The notes: a model not told the origin generated them from the letters alone. A stretch of DNA of 64,000 bases from Halarsenatibacter silvermanii (GCF_900103135.1 NZ_FNGO01000008.1:50470-114469), one strand, 5' to 3'. Numbered from the stretch's first letter, positions 34,945-44,054 are shown. Program-made: numbers and translations.

Positions 34945-36033
34945 ATGAAGGTAAAAAAATATGTGGGCAAAAACATGCAGGATACGATTTTCAAAATCAA
35001 GGCTGAACTGGGTTCTGATGCCATTATACTCAATACGCGCAAGTTCAAAGAGGGAGGCTTTTTCGGGTTTTTTGGCAAAGAAAAAATCGAAGTGCTGGCC
35101 GGGGTTGAAGAGAACGAGCAGCAGGCTAAAAAAGCAGCTCCGGCCGGAGAAGACGATCAGGTAAATCAAGCAGGATCGAATCGGGATATCGAGGAGCTGA
35201 AAAGAAAGATCGATGAGCTCAACAGATCCTGGCAGCAGGACGATTTTGTCCGCAGGCTAGATGATTATTCACAGAAGCTTTACAATCACCTTCTGGAAGA
35301 AGGTGTGAAGAAAGAGCTTGTCTGTGATATAATAGAAGATGTATCTTCAGGCGAGGACAATAAGGATAAGCTGGAAATTTTGCAGAGCACGGTCAGAAAG
35401 CAGCTGGGCGAAGCGAGGGAGATCGAGATAGAAAATCCTCCCCATACTGTGGCCATGGTGGGGCCTACAGGAGTGGGCAAAACGACCACTATAGCCAAGC
35501 TGGCAGCTTTCTTCGCCAAAAACCCCAAAAAGAGGGTCGGCTTGGTTACAGCGGATACCTATCGGGTGGCGGCCGTTGAACAGCTGAAAACTTACAGCGA
35601 TATAATCAATATACCGCTGGAAGTCGTCTACAGCAAAGAGGAGTTTGCCTCCACGATGGCCGGAGATTTTCGCAACTTCGATATCGTTTTCGTCGACACC
35701 CCCGGCAGCAGCTGGGATGACAAGCTGCAGCTGGGCAGAATAGAGGGTATTCTCGACGGAGAACTGCTCGATGAAATCCATCTGCTGCTGAGCCTCAATC
35801 AGAAGCTGGAGAATATAAGCAAGGTTTATGAAAGATTTTCCCGCCTGAATCCTGATAGGATTCTGCTCACCAAACTGGATGAAGCTGCTCATCATGGGGA
35901 TCTTTTGAATATAAGGCTCTGGTGTGACCTGCCCTATTCCTATTACAGTTACGGACAGGATGTGCCCGAGGATTTAAATTCCGCCGATCCCGAGAATCTA
36001 CTGCCCTATCTGCTGGGTGATTACAATGTTTGA
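34945..36033 (+). CDS. flhF: Flagellar biosynthesis GTPase FlhF
   Basis: A 362-residue SRP-type GTPase. The N-terminal B domain is followed by the NG domains with G1 loop GPTGVGKTTTIAKLA (~172-186), ADTYRVAAVEQL and a C-terminal TKLDEA. It sets flagellar position and number together with FlhG, the next gene. The usual G3 region reads DTPGSS, where DTAGRS is common. Its end overlaps the flhG start by 8 bp. Confidence 0.93.
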   Translation: MKVKKYVGKNMQDTIFKIKAELGSDAIILNTRKFKEGGFFGFFGKEKIEVLAGVEENEQQAKKAAPAGEDDQVNQAGSNRDIEELKRKIDELNRSWQQDDFVRRLDDYSQKLYNHLLEEGVKKELVCDIIEDVSSGEDNKDKLEILQSTVRKQLGEAREIEIENPPHTVAMVGPTGVGKTTTIAKLAAFFAKNPKKRVGLVTADTYRVAAVEQLKTYSDIINIPLEVVYSKEEFASTMAGDFRNFDIVFVDTPGSSWDDKLQLGRIEGILDGELLDEIHLLLSLNQKLENISKVYERFSRLNPDRILLTKLDEAAHHGDLLNIRLWCDLPYSYYSYGQDVPEDLNSADPENLLPYLLGDYNV

Positions 36034-36919
36034 TCAGGCCAGTAAACTCCGCAAAATGTTTCCTGACAGCAGCGAGGAAGATGAAAAAGCGGAAGATAGA
36101 TCTTCCCGCCACCGCTCGCGCGTGGTTTCCATTGCCAGCGGCAAGGGAGGGGTTGGCAAGACCAATATCACCGTGAATCTGGGGCTGGCCCTGCAGAAAC
36201 TGGATAAGGATGTTCTCATACTGGATGCGGATATGGGCATGGCCAATGTGGATGTGGTTTTGGGAATGACTGCCAGATATCATCTCGGCCATGTGCTTGA
36301 GGATAAGTGTTCCATCGAAGATGCTCTTTTGCAGGGGCCTTCCGGCATAACCGTTTTGCCGGGAGCTTCAGGGGTCAATGATTTTATCGATATCGAGATC
36401 GACGAGGTCAAAAAGCTGCTCGAGCTTTCTGCCGCCATCGAAGATGAATTTGATTTTATCATAATGGACATCGGGGCCGGGGCTCACAAAGGCGTGGTCA
36501 ATTTTATCAGGGCGGCTGATGAGATCATGGTAGTTCTGACCCCGGAACCCACTGCGGTGATGGACGCCTACAGCCTTCTCAAGATACTCTCGGATTATGC
36601 GCTGTCCAGCAGGTTAAATCTGGTTGTAAACCAGGTTGAAAACCGCAGAGAAGGGGAGAAAGTTACCGAGAGAATGGAGAATGCTATCAGGGAATATCTG
36701 GAGATCGATGTGGATAATTCTACTTTAATCCCTTATGACAGCGCCCTCAGAAAATCGGTCAAAAAGCAGAATCCCATGATGGAGATTTATCCCAATTCTA
36801 AAGCCGGCAAGGCTTTTTCTCAGCTGGCCGAGATCATGGCCTTTGGAGCTGAAAAGGAGAAGTCCCGGGGGATGAAGGGATTTGTTTACCGGATGCTGGG
36901 CTTTTTCCGGGGAAACTGA
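36026..36919 (+). CDS. flhG: MinD-like ATPase FlhG (YlxH)
   Basis: A 297-residue ATPase with the deviant Walker A motif SGKGGVGKTNITVNLG (~37-52) and ILDADMGMANVDVVLG. FlhG stimulates FlhF GTPase activity and limits the number of flagella. ATG 36026 is chosen; the open frame extends slightly upstream through a GTG at 36017 inside flhF. Confidence 0.93.
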   Translation: MFDQASKLRKMFPDSSEEDEKAEDRSSRHRSRVVSIASGKGGVGKTNITVNLGLALQKLDKDVLILDADMGMANVDVVLGMTARYHLGHVLEDKCSIEDALLQGPSGITVLPGASGVNDFIDIEIDEVKKLLELSAAIEDEFDFIIMDIGAGAHKGVVNFIRAADEIMVVLTPEPTAVMDAYSLLKILSDYALSSRLNLVVNQVENRREGEKVTERMENAIREYLEIDVDNSTLIPYDSALRKSVKKQNPMMEIYPNSKAGKAFSQLAEIMAFGAEKEKSRGMKGFVYRMLGFFRGN

Positions 36920-36973
36920 AGACAGGTCGGCAGGCACCCTTTTGTACAGTCACTTGAGGAGGACATCGCTTAA

Positions 36974-37642
36974 ATGGGACTGGAAAATTTGAATGTCAAT
37001 CAGGATATAGATCTGGAAGTTAAAAAGGGGCCCTATAAAGGAAATTACGAGAGCAGAGTAGCGGATATCAAAGATGAAGTTATCGAAATTTTGACTCCCT
37101 ATCGAGAGGGCAATCTGGTTCCTCTTCGTCAGGGGCTGGAAGTTGTGATCTTTTTTGCCGGAGACACAGCAGCCTTTAAATTTATTTCCACAGTTGAAAA
37201 TAGAAGGAGCGAGCCCGTGCCGGTGCTCTGCCTGGAAAAGCCGGAGGAGGATGACCTGGTAAAAATACAGAGACGCGATCACTTTCGTCTCGAGGCCAGG
37301 AAGAAGGTCTGGTATCGTGCTGTTGATGAGGACTGGGAACCCGCAGAGGAAGAATTCAGCGAAACGCATACCCTGGATATCAGCGGAGGCGGAGTCAAAA
37401 TGCTGGTCCCCCGTGATTATGATGTCGTCGAAGGGGATTTTCTCGAATTGAAACTCGATATCGAGGAGATTGAAGAAGTGTCCATCATTTCCGAAGTCGT
37501 AAATAAATACAACCAGCCCAGTATACAGGATAAAAAGCCGCTGGGAATTCAGTTTATCGACATAGACCGTGATACTCGCGATCTGCTTATGGGCTGGATG
37601 TTTGAATATCAGAGAAAACTTCGCCGCAGGGGTCTGTTATAA
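36974..37642 (+). CDS. ycgR: YcgR-type PilZ flagellar brake protein
   Basis: A 222-residue protein with an N-terminal YcgR domain and a C-terminal PilZ domain. Both c-di-GMP binding motifs are intact: QRRDHFRLEARKK (RRxxxR at 100-105) and DISGGGVKML (D135-x-S137-xx-G). When c-di-GMP rises it is expected to bind the rotor/stator and slow the motor. Its place in the flagellar operon makes this role likely. The next gene starts directly after its stop. Confidence 0.9.
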   Translation: MGLENLNVNQDIDLEVKKGPYKGNYESRVADIKDEVIEILTPYREGNLVPLRQGLEVVIFFAGDTAAFKFISTVENRRSEPVPVLCLEKPEEDDLVKIQRRDHFRLEARKKVWYRAVDEDWEPAEEEFSETHTLDISGGGVKMLVPRDYDVVEGDFLELKLDIEEIEEVSIISEVVNKYNQPSIQDKKPLGIQFIDIDRDTRDLLMGWMFEYQRKLRRRGLL

Positions 37643-38044
37643 ATGTTGAAGAGATTTGTTATCTCTCTTCTTCTGGGAGCGGGAGCCTATATACTGGTTA
37701 CGATATTGAGCCTGGTCATGTTCCATCCGCTGCCTCTTATTCTGTGGAGAGGATTAAGATTTTTGCTCGGGGTTTTTCTGCTGACATTCATTCTGCAGAT
37801 TATTTTTTATCTCATCCAGAATAGCAAGGGTGGAAAAGACCGGGGAGAGATCGATTCAACCTCTGCCTCCCGGGCGGCAGAACATTATCAGGACCAGGAT
37901 AGCGAGGGTCAGGCCGGTCCTGAGGCATCAGAGGTAAGTTCCCGGGAAAGCACCGGAGAGTCAGATTCTGAGCCTGAAACTTCCGAAGAAGAATTCTCTC
38001 CTCTTGATCCGCCGGTCATGGAAACAGAGGAGGAGGAATTTTAA
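37643..38044 (+). CDS. Small membrane protein with acidic tail, unknown, in flagellar operon
   Basis: A 133-residue protein with two hydrophobic segments (residues ~5-27 and 34-58) and then a hydrophilic, Ser/Glu-rich and probably disordered cytoplasmic tail (~65-133). No family motif is recognised. It begins on the base after the ycgR stop and ends 15 bp before the sigma-28 gene, so it belongs to the same transcript. Similar short membrane proteins occur before sigma-D in some clostridial operons, but no function can be given. Confidence 0.65.
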   Translation: MLKRFVISLLLGAGAYILVTILSLVMFHPLPLILWRGLRFLLGVFLLTFILQIIFYLIQNSKGGKDRGEIDSTSASRAAEHYQDQDSEGQAGPEASEVSSRESTGESDSEPETSEEEFSPLDPPVMETEEEEF

Positions 38045-38059
38045 GGTGGGTTGTAGTAA

Positions 38060-38842
38060 ATGAGTGATTCTCGTTCCGGCATCAATCGGGGTGATGTGGA
38101 AAGTTATTCAGCCTGGCAGAAATATGAGAAAACCGGAGATAACGATGTGAGAAATAATTTAATAAAAAAACATCTATCGCTGGTCAAATACGAAGCCAAG
38201 CGCCTGAAAAATCTGCTGCCGGATTTTATTTCGCTGGAAGACCTCGAAAGTTACGGTATCATCGGATTGATTCAGGCCATAGATAGATTCAAAAGTGATG
38301 AAGGCGTAAAATTTGTCACCTTTGCCCGTCAGAGGGTAAGAGGAGCTATGATAGACCAGCTCAGAGAGCTCGACTGGCTTCCTCACTCCATGCGCCGGGA
38401 CTGCAAAAAAATCATGCAGGCCCGGGAAAAGCTCAAGGGGGAGCTCGGTCGCGAACCGGATGAAGAGGAACTGGCCTGCGAAACTTCCCTCTCAAGGGAG
38501 AGGGTGAAAAAGCTCGGCAGGTATCTTAACTCCTCGCAGTGGCTTTCGCTTGATTCTTCCCGGGGAGAGTCCACCATGTACGATTTTTTATCCGGGGATT
38601 ATAAAAGTCCTTTCGAGCATATCAGAGATGCCCGCAAAAAAGAGGTGCTGGCTGAAGCCATCAAAAAGCTGGACGAGGAAGAGCAGCTGATACTCAGCCT
38701 TTATTACCGGGATGGACTGACTCAGCAGGAGATAGCAGAGGTCATGGACTTAACTTCCTCCCGGGTCTCCCAGCTTCATAAAAAATCTGTTCAGAAACTC
38801 AGAGGCCTGCTCAGTCACGAAAACGAATTTTTGGGGGGCTGA
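38060..38842 (+). CDS. fliA: RNA polymerase sigma factor FliA/SigD (sigma-28)
   Basis: A 260-residue sigma factor with regions 2, 3 and 4: SLVKYEAKRL and DLESYGIIGLIQAIDRF (region 2), REPDEEELACETSLSRERV (region 3), and LSLYYRDGLTQQEIAEVMDLTSSRVSQLHKKSVQ (region 4, given in part: GLTQQEIAEVMDLTSSRV). It should drive late flagellar genes (flagellin, chemotaxis) that lie elsewhere. No FlgM-type anti-sigma gene is recognised in the window. Confidence 0.93.
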   Translation: MSDSRSGINRGDVESYSAWQKYEKTGDNDVRNNLIKKHLSLVKYEAKRLKNLLPDFISLEDLESYGIIGLIQAIDRFKSDEGVKFVTFARQRVRGAMIDQLRELDWLPHSMRRDCKKIMQAREKLKGELGREPDEEELACETSLSRERVKKLGRYLNSSQWLSLDSSRGESTMYDFLSGDYKSPFEHIRDARKKEVLAEAIKKLDEEEQLILSLYYRDGLTQQEIAEVMDLTSSRVSQLHKKSVQKLRGLLSHENEFLGG

Positions 38843-38850
38843 ATTTAGAA

Positions 38851-40713
38851 ATGGGTGAAAATAAAAATATAGCCCGGGAACTGGAGCTGGAAGCCAAATC
38901 AGAGGATGAGGCCCGGGATAAAGCAATTTCTAAGTGGGAAAAGGATATAGAAGTCGATCCCGATCTGGTTCAGGTTGAGCTCCTCGAGGAGCGCTCCGGG
39001 TTTTTGGGTATGGGAAGCAAGGATAATCTTTACAGAATCAGCCTGGATAATAATGAGGCAAATACAGAAGAGATTGAAAAGAAGCTTGAGTATATGGAGG
39101 AAGACCTCGCGGTCGATGGGGATTTCGAGATAAATTTCACCAAGGATGGGATTATGCTCCAGTTGATCCCTCCCAGGGGAGAAGGTGATTGGCCCGGTTA
39201 TTACGATATACGCGAAAGGGTGGAAGAGCTGGGGTTAAAAGAGGTCGACTGGCAGGTTGTTCAGGAACTGCTGGATGAACTCGATGAAGAGGAGGAACAG
39301 GAGCCGGTTAAAATTGCTCCCAGGCTTCCCGAACTCGATCAGGATGCTTCGGTGGAGATCGACATTAGCAATGATAAAATGAAAGTCACGCTCGATTATG
39401 AGCCCGCCCGCGGCGGAGAGGAGATAACCGTCGAAGAGATTGAGAAGAAGCTCAAAGAAGAGGGTATCGTCCATGGAATTAAAAGCGATAAGCTCGAAGA
39501 GATAGCCGGCAGCAAAAAGGAAATCCGTGGAACTGTAGTGGCCGAAGGAGATAAACCGGAACCGGGCGAAGATGCATCCTTGAATTATCTCTGCGAAATT
39601 GAAAAAGAGAATATAGGAACAGAGCGAGAGGACGGATCGATAAACTTTTTTGACCGCGATCTGATCACCAATGTTGAACCCGGGGAGGTGCTGGTCAGCC
39701 GCGAACCCCCCGTGGAGGGAGAGCCCGGAAAGACGGTGACCGGAGAGGTGGTTGAACCCGAGAAACCGAAAGATGTAAATCTGCCCGCTGGAAAAAATGT
39801 CAGAGTTGAGGACGATAATTTGATAGCAGCAGAAGAGGGGCAGGTTGTGAAGAAAAGAAATAAAATTTCCGTATCTCCGGTCTACAAAGTTCAGGGAGAT
39901 CTGAACCTTGATGTTGGCAATGTGGATTTTGTGGGCAGCGTGGTGATCGCTGGAGATGTGCAGGAAGGTTTTCAGGTGAAGGCAGAGGACGATATCGAAG
40001 TGAAGGGTAAAGTTTTTGCTGCGGATCTTGAAGCCGGAGGAGGTATAAAGATCAACAACGGTTTTATAGGCAAGGGAAAAGGCAGCATAAAAGCCGGGGG
40101 AGATGTGGAAATTAAATTTATCGAGAATGGAGAGGTGGAAAGCGGCGGCAGTTTAATAGTCGGAGATGCTATAATGCACAGCCGTGTTTCGGCTGCAGAG
40201 AAGATAATTTTAAAGGAATCCGGAAAAGGTCTGATCGTGGGCGGCCGGTCCCGTGCCGGCAAAGGAATTGAGGCCGGAGTCATAGGTTCTTCTCTGGCCA
40301 CCGATACCAGAGTAGAGGTAGGGATCGATCCCGGGCTCAAAGAGAAGCTGGATGAGCTGGAAGGAAAGCTGGAAAAAAACAAACAGAATCTGACCAAGAC
40401 CAAAAAAGCTCTCAATATGCTGGAAAAACTCAAGGAACAGAAGGGTGAGCTGCCCCAGGACAAAAGAATGATGGAGCTGAGATTGAAGAAGACCGAAAAA
40501 GACCTCGAGGAATCGCGACAGGAGATGGAAGAAAGACAGGAAGAGCTCAAAAAGCGGGCCGGCGAGAACAGACGGGGCAAGATTAAAGTGAGAAAAAAAG
40601 TGCATCCCGGGGTCAATATTTCGGTTGGAAATTCTTCCAGCTTCGTAAAGGATACCCAGGATAGGACTTCTTTCGTGGAAGAAGAGGGAGAGGTAAGACA
40701 AAAACCCCTATAA
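38851..40713 (+). CDS. FapA (DUF342) family protein with N-terminal Jag-N domain
   Basis: A 620-residue protein. Residues ~3-65 match the Jag N-terminal domain (LELEAKSEDEARDKAISKW ... GFLGMGSKD). The middle carries the FapA flagellar-assembly-type region with repeated Gly-rich beta-solenoid turns (IKVQ/VKGKVFAADLEAGGGIKINNGFIGKGKGSIKAGG, in parts), and a C-terminal coiled coil (~495-575) follows. DUF342/FapA proteins are linked to flagellar placement, and the position after fliA supports that. Mechanism unknown. Confidence 0.85.
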   Translation: MGENKNIARELELEAKSEDEARDKAISKWEKDIEVDPDLVQVELLEERSGFLGMGSKDNLYRISLDNNEANTEEIEKKLEYMEEDLAVDGDFEINFTKDGIMLQLIPPRGEGDWPGYYDIRERVEELGLKEVDWQVVQELLDELDEEEEQEPVKIAPRLPELDQDASVEIDISNDKMKVTLDYEPARGGEEITVEEIEKKLKEEGIVHGIKSDKLEEIAGSKKEIRGTVVAEGDKPEPGEDASLNYLCEIEKENIGTEREDGSINFFDRDLITNVEPGEVLVSREPPVEGEPGKTVTGEVVEPEKPKDVNLPAGKNVRVEDDNLIAAEEGQVVKKRNKISVSPVYKVQGDLNLDVGNVDFVGSVVIAGDVQEGFQVKAEDDIEVKGKVFAADLEAGGGIKINNGFIGKGKGSIKAGGDVEIKFIENGEVESGGSLIVGDAIMHSRVSAAEKIILKESGKGLIVGGRSRAGKGIEAGVIGSSLATDTRVEVGIDPGLKEKLDELEGKLEKNKQNLTKTKKALNMLEKLKEQKGELPQDKRMMELRLKKTEKDLEESRQEMEERQEELKKRAGENRRGKIKVRKKVHPGVNISVGNSSSFVKDTQDRTSFVEEEGEVRQKPL

Positions 40714-40732
40714 CCCCAGGTGGTGGTTAGCC

Positions 40733-41017
40733 ATGGTCCACCATATTAACCCTTACAATCATCTTCAGGCTTCTCTGGAAATTAACGAGATGATGCAGCA
40801 GGAAGAGCTCGATTTTATGCATGAGCAGGGTATGAGAGGGCAGGAGCAGGAAGAGATCAGAGCTGAAAGGCAGAGAAGGGTGAACAAAGAGGAAGAAGTC
40901 GATGGTAAGTCTATTGAAGATGATGAAAATCAGGAACAGGATGACAGCAGACAGATCGACGATGAAGATTCCCGGGGTTTTGACGGCCGGGGCGGTAATC
41001 TGGATACAAAAGTTTAA
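40733..41017 (+). CDS. Small charged protein of unknown function in flagellar operon
   Basis: A 94-residue protein with an N-terminal helix (NHLQASLEINEMMQQEELDFM) and a highly charged C-terminal half of Glu, Asp, Arg and Gln, probably disordered. There are no membrane segments or cysteines. The start follows caggtggtggttagcc. It lies between fapA and the SwrB-like gene, a slot where Firmicutes often keep a short poorly conserved gene (YlxL-like), but similarity cannot be judged by eye. Confidence 0.6.
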   Translation: MVHHINPYNHLQASLEINEMMQQEELDFMHEQGMRGQEQEEIRAERQRRVNKEEEVDGKSIEDDENQEQDDSRQIDDEDSRGFDGRGGNLDTKV

Positions 41018-41031
41018 TTGAGGTGATACAC

Positions 41032-41691
41032 GTGGCAGTAGCCTGGATTTTGCTGGCAGTCGGCCTGCTTTTGATTGCGGCAGGTATATTTACCAAAAAA
41101 TTCATCCTGAAAACCCGGACTTCCCGCAGTGTCGAGGAGCGTCGGGTGAATCCCTACCAGGAAAAAGGCCTCTCGGTCAGCGATCTTAAGTCTGATCAGA
41201 CCGGAGGTTTTGCGAAAACTAAACGATCTAAAAACAAAACTCCCAGCAGTAAAGCCGGTAATAGAGCTGCTGCCAGATATCGTCAGACCATGGAAAACGA
41301 CGGTGTTTCGCAGGATAATAGAGCAGAGAGGAACGGTTCCCGGGATGAAGCTCTGGACCCAAAAAAGGAGAGGCTGAACAGAGTAAATGAAGAGCTGGAC
41401 GATCTGATCGAGGAGATCGTACAGAGGGAAAAAGTATTGAAAAGAAAAGTTCAAAGTCTGGATCGAGAACAGGCAAAGATAATCAGAAAGGCCAGCTTTA
41501 AGGAGACATTCGATGAGGAGTACAATCATTTAAAACAGGGAGGTATCCCGGATCACTATCGTCAGGTCATAGATCTTCATGAAGAGGGGAAAAACCGGGA
41601 GGAAATAGCAGAATCTCTGGGCCTGGGTCTGAGAGAGACCGATTTAATCATAAAGATGCATGGAAGTGAGGAAGCAGATGATGATGGTTGA
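41032..41691 (+). CDS. SwrB-like (DUF6115) membrane protein
   Basis: About 219 residues: an N-terminal membrane anchor (WILLAVGLLLIAAGIF), a basic and disordered middle, a coiled coil (~110-155) and a C-terminal helix-turn-helix-like end (DLHEEGKNREEIAESLGLGLRETDLIIKMHG, in part). This plan and the position downstream of sigma-28 match SwrB of Bacillus, which activates FliP and export-gate assembly. GTG 41032 is favoured by the gaggtga site; GTG 41023 is the alternative. Confidence 0.7.
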   Translation: MAVAWILLAVGLLLIAAGIFTKKFILKTRTSRSVEERRVNPYQEKGLSVSDLKSDQTGGFAKTKRSKNKTPSSKAGNRAAARYRQTMENDGVSQDNRAERNGSRDEALDPKKERLNRVNEELDDLIEEIVQREKVLKRKVQSLDREQAKIIRKASFKETFDEEYNHLKQGGIPDHYRQVIDLHEEGKNREEIAESLGLGLRETDLIIKMHGSEEADDDG

Positions 41692-42304
41692 TAAAGCCCA
41701 GGCGAAGGTAATAATGTTCATTCTGATATCTCTGGGATTGGTATTTTTGCTCTCGGGTGGTTATCTTCTCTATCAGGAACAGTTTCAACCCGAGACCGCT
41801 GAAGAGCCCGAGGAGGAAATTCAGGCAGAAGAGGAAGAGGTTTATGAAGAGACCGAAATTTATGATGAAGACGAATCCGGGATGGAAGAGGAGGATCAAA
41901 CAGCAGAAGAGACCGACGACGAAAGAGTTTTTCAGGAAGTTGATATAGAGGAGCTCGAAGACGAAATGCTGGATGAGGATTGGGCTGTAGAGCTCGATGT
42001 CAAAGACAGTGGGAGATTTCCCGCCGATCTTTCCCGAGCTGCTGAGGTTCTTGAGCTTCAGTCCTCGACTTTAAAGCTGGAAAATCTTCCCGAAGAATAT
42101 GTCAGCGTCATAATTCCTGAAGGTGCTGCTGCTATCCAGGTCGGATATATCCTCGATCAGGCCGGAGTGATGAGTTTCAGTGAATTTAATCGAGTTCAGC
42201 TCATGTTCGATATTTCCACAGATATCAGAGCCGGAACTCATTATCTGCCCAGATCAGGCGATAAGTTAGATGTGCTCGAGGAAATACTAATAACTGAAAT
42301 TTAA
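41678..42304 (+). CDS. Membrane-anchored protein with MltG/YceG LysM-like domain, no catalytic domain
   Basis: About 208 residues. A membrane anchor (~12-31) is followed by a Glu-rich linker (~38-100) and a C-terminal domain (~135-205) with IPEGAAAIQVGYILDQAGVMS and IRAGTHYLP, the pattern of the LysM-like module in MltG/YceG lytic transglycosylases. The catalytic part of MltG is absent. It may bind peptidoglycan outside the membrane. It overlaps the SwrB-like gene and is followed by flgF, so it is in the flagellar transcript. Confidence 0.65.
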   Translation: MMMVDKAQAKVIMFILISLGLVFLLSGGYLLYQEQFQPETAEEPEEEIQAEEEEVYEETEIYDEDESGMEEEDQTAEETDDERVFQEVDIEELEDEMLDEDWAVELDVKDSGRFPADLSRAAEVLELQSSTLKLENLPEEYVSVIIPEGAAAIQVGYILDQAGVMSFSEFNRVQLMFDISTDIRAGTHYLPRSGDKLDVLEEILITEI

Positions 42305-42318
42305 GAGAGGGGGTGAAC

Positions 42319-43068
42319 ATGATGATAAGAGGCCTTTATACTTCTGCAACAGGAATGGCTGTCAATGAAGCCCGGATGGACACTTTGAGCAACAATATAG
42401 CCAATGTGGATACCGACGGCTTCAAAAAAGATAGAAGAATTGTTGAATCCTTCGAGGATGCTCTGCTGCATCGAATACAGGCCGGCGAGCGTCAGGAGAT
42501 CGGAGGGCTCGGCCCGGGAGCGGGAATCGACGAGAGTTATACTGATTTCAGCCAGGGAGGAATCAAAGAGACAGAGGCAGATCTCGACCTCGCTCTCAAC
42601 GGGGATGGTTTTTTCGCCGTCGAGACCCCGGAAGGAGTCCGTTATACCAGAAGGGGAAATTTTACCATGGATTCCGACGGGCTGATAGTCAACGATGACG
42701 GCTATCCGCTGCTCGGTGAAGAGGGGCCTTTGCAGGTGCTGCCCGGAGAGATAACCACAGTCGATACAGATGGCACGGTATATTCAGGTGGTCTGGAAGT
42801 CGATGAATTGATCATCGCCGATTTTGATGATAGGAATCTGCTGGAACAGGAAGGTTATTCACTTTATGCCCAGGCTGAAGCCGAGGAAGTCGAACCGGAA
42901 GAATTTGAAGTCAAGCAGGGTTTTGTGGAGAGGTCGAATGTTGAAATTGTTAAGGAGATGGTCGATATGATCGAAGCTACCAGGCATTATGAGACCAATC
43001 AGCGTGCCGTCAGGGCTCAGGATGAGACTCTGCAGAGGGCTGTTAATGATATAGCCAGCTTAATGTAA
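42319..43068 (+). CDS. flgF: Flagellar rod protein FlgF (flgF/flgG-type)
   Basis: A 249-residue rod protein with the N-terminal signature GLYTSATGMAVNEARMDTLSNNIANVDTDGFKKD (in part: SNNIANVDTDGFKKD), LNGDGFFAVETPEGVRYTRRGNF and a C-terminal VEIVKEMVDMIEATRHYETNQRAV. It is the first of two FlgG-like genes, and the second is the more typical FlgG, so FlgF is preferred. ATG 42319 follows gagagggggtgaac. Confidence 0.88.
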   Translation: MMIRGLYTSATGMAVNEARMDTLSNNIANVDTDGFKKDRRIVESFEDALLHRIQAGERQEIGGLGPGAGIDESYTDFSQGGIKETEADLDLALNGDGFFAVETPEGVRYTRRGNFTMDSDGLIVNDDGYPLLGEEGPLQVLPGEITTVDTDGTVYSGGLEVDELIIADFDDRNLLEQEGYSLYAQAEAEEVEPEEFEVKQGFVERSNVEIVKEMVDMIEATRHYETNQRAVRAQDETLQRAVNDIASLM

Positions 43069-43124
43069 AATACGAGACTGAGACTGGTAATTAAGAGAAG
43101 TGAAAAAGAAGTGAAAAATTAAAA

Positions 43125-43204
43125 GCCCGGGAAGCAAGATGGCTGGACCCGGATGGGAGGCCATCCTGCGATGCCAACCGACAGAGGCATCGCCTCGGAG
43201 CTTG
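43125..43204 (+). ncRNA. Candidate structured leader of flgG
   Basis: Two strong hairpins: ggatgg/ccatcc (43151-43156 / 43161-43166, loop gagg) and the perfect 8-bp gcgatgcc/ggcatcgc (43168-43175 / 43186-43193). They are closed by aagc (43132-43135) with gctt (43200-43203). The flgG ribosome binding site (aaggagg) follows. It carries gcccgggaag (43125-43134) and ggctggacc (43141-43149), both also present in the flgE leader but in the opposite order. It fills most of the 161-bp flgF-flgG gap, which has no gene. Confidence 0.45.
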
Positions 43205-43229
43205 TAACTCAAAGGAGGATGGTGTTTTT

Positions 43230-44018
43230 ATGATCAGGGCACTTTATACTTCGGCAACAGGAATGAAGACTCAGCAGACCAATACCGACATTATTTCCAA
43301 TAATCTTTCCAATGTCAACACGACCGGTTTTAAAAGACAGCGTCCCAACTTTCAGGATCTGGTATATGAAGAGAGCAGACATCCTGGCACCCCCAATGCC
43401 ATGGGCGAAGAAATACCGGTGGGCACGGAGATAGGACATGGCGCCCGAATTTCAGCCACCCAGAAGCTCTTCACACAGGGCAGCTTCGAGGAGACAGGAA
43501 ATCCCCTGGATCTGGTTATTGAGGGCGACGGATTTTTCCAGGTTACAATGCCAGATGGCAGCACCGCCTATACCAGGGATGGAGCCTTTAAAATGGACAG
43601 CACAGGGAGCATCGTGACAGCAGATGGACATTCCCTGGAACCGCCCGTGGAGATTCCCGAAGATGCCACGGATATCTCGGTAACCAGCGATGGGACAGTG
43701 AGCTACAGGATAGGCGGCGAAGATGAGATGACAGAAGCCGGAGAAATTGAGCTGGTTCATTTTACCAATCCGGCCGGACTTTCCAGTCAGGGCCGCAATC
43801 TGTTTCAGGAGACCGACGCTTCCGGTCCCCCCATCGCCGGACGCCCGGGCGAAGATGGCCTGGGAACCATCGAACAGGGTTTTCTCGAGATGTCGAATGT
43901 AGAGGTTGTAGATGAGATGGTCAATATGATAACAGCGCAGAGAGCTTATGAATCTAATTCTCGCTCAATTCAGGCCTCGGATGAGATGTTACAGACGGCC
44001 AATCAGCTGAGAAGATAA
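43230..44018 (+). CDS. flgG: Flagellar distal rod protein FlgG
   Basis: A 262-residue distal-rod protein of exactly the usual length. It starts MIRALYTSATGMKTQQ, has SNNLSNVNTTGFKRQR, and ends with NVEVVDEMVNMITAQRAYESNSRSIQASDEMLQ (in parts), all near consensus. It stacks on FlgF and crosses the peptidoglycan layer within the P and L rings. The separate leader suggests independent control from flgF. Confidence 0.96.
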   Translation: MIRALYTSATGMKTQQTNTDIISNNLSNVNTTGFKRQRPNFQDLVYEESRHPGTPNAMGEEIPVGTEIGHGARISATQKLFTQGSFEETGNPLDLVIEGDGFFQVTMPDGSTAYTRDGAFKMDSTGSIVTADGHSLEPPVEIPEDATDISVTSDGTVSYRIGGEDEMTEAGEIELVHFTNPAGLSSQGRNLFQETDASGPPIAGRPGEDGLGTIEQGFLEMSNVEVVDEMVNMITAQRAYESNSRSIQASDEMLQTANQLRR

Positions 44019-44054
44019 TTCTGACCCGCAAATTTCAGCCGGAAGGTGGTCGAG

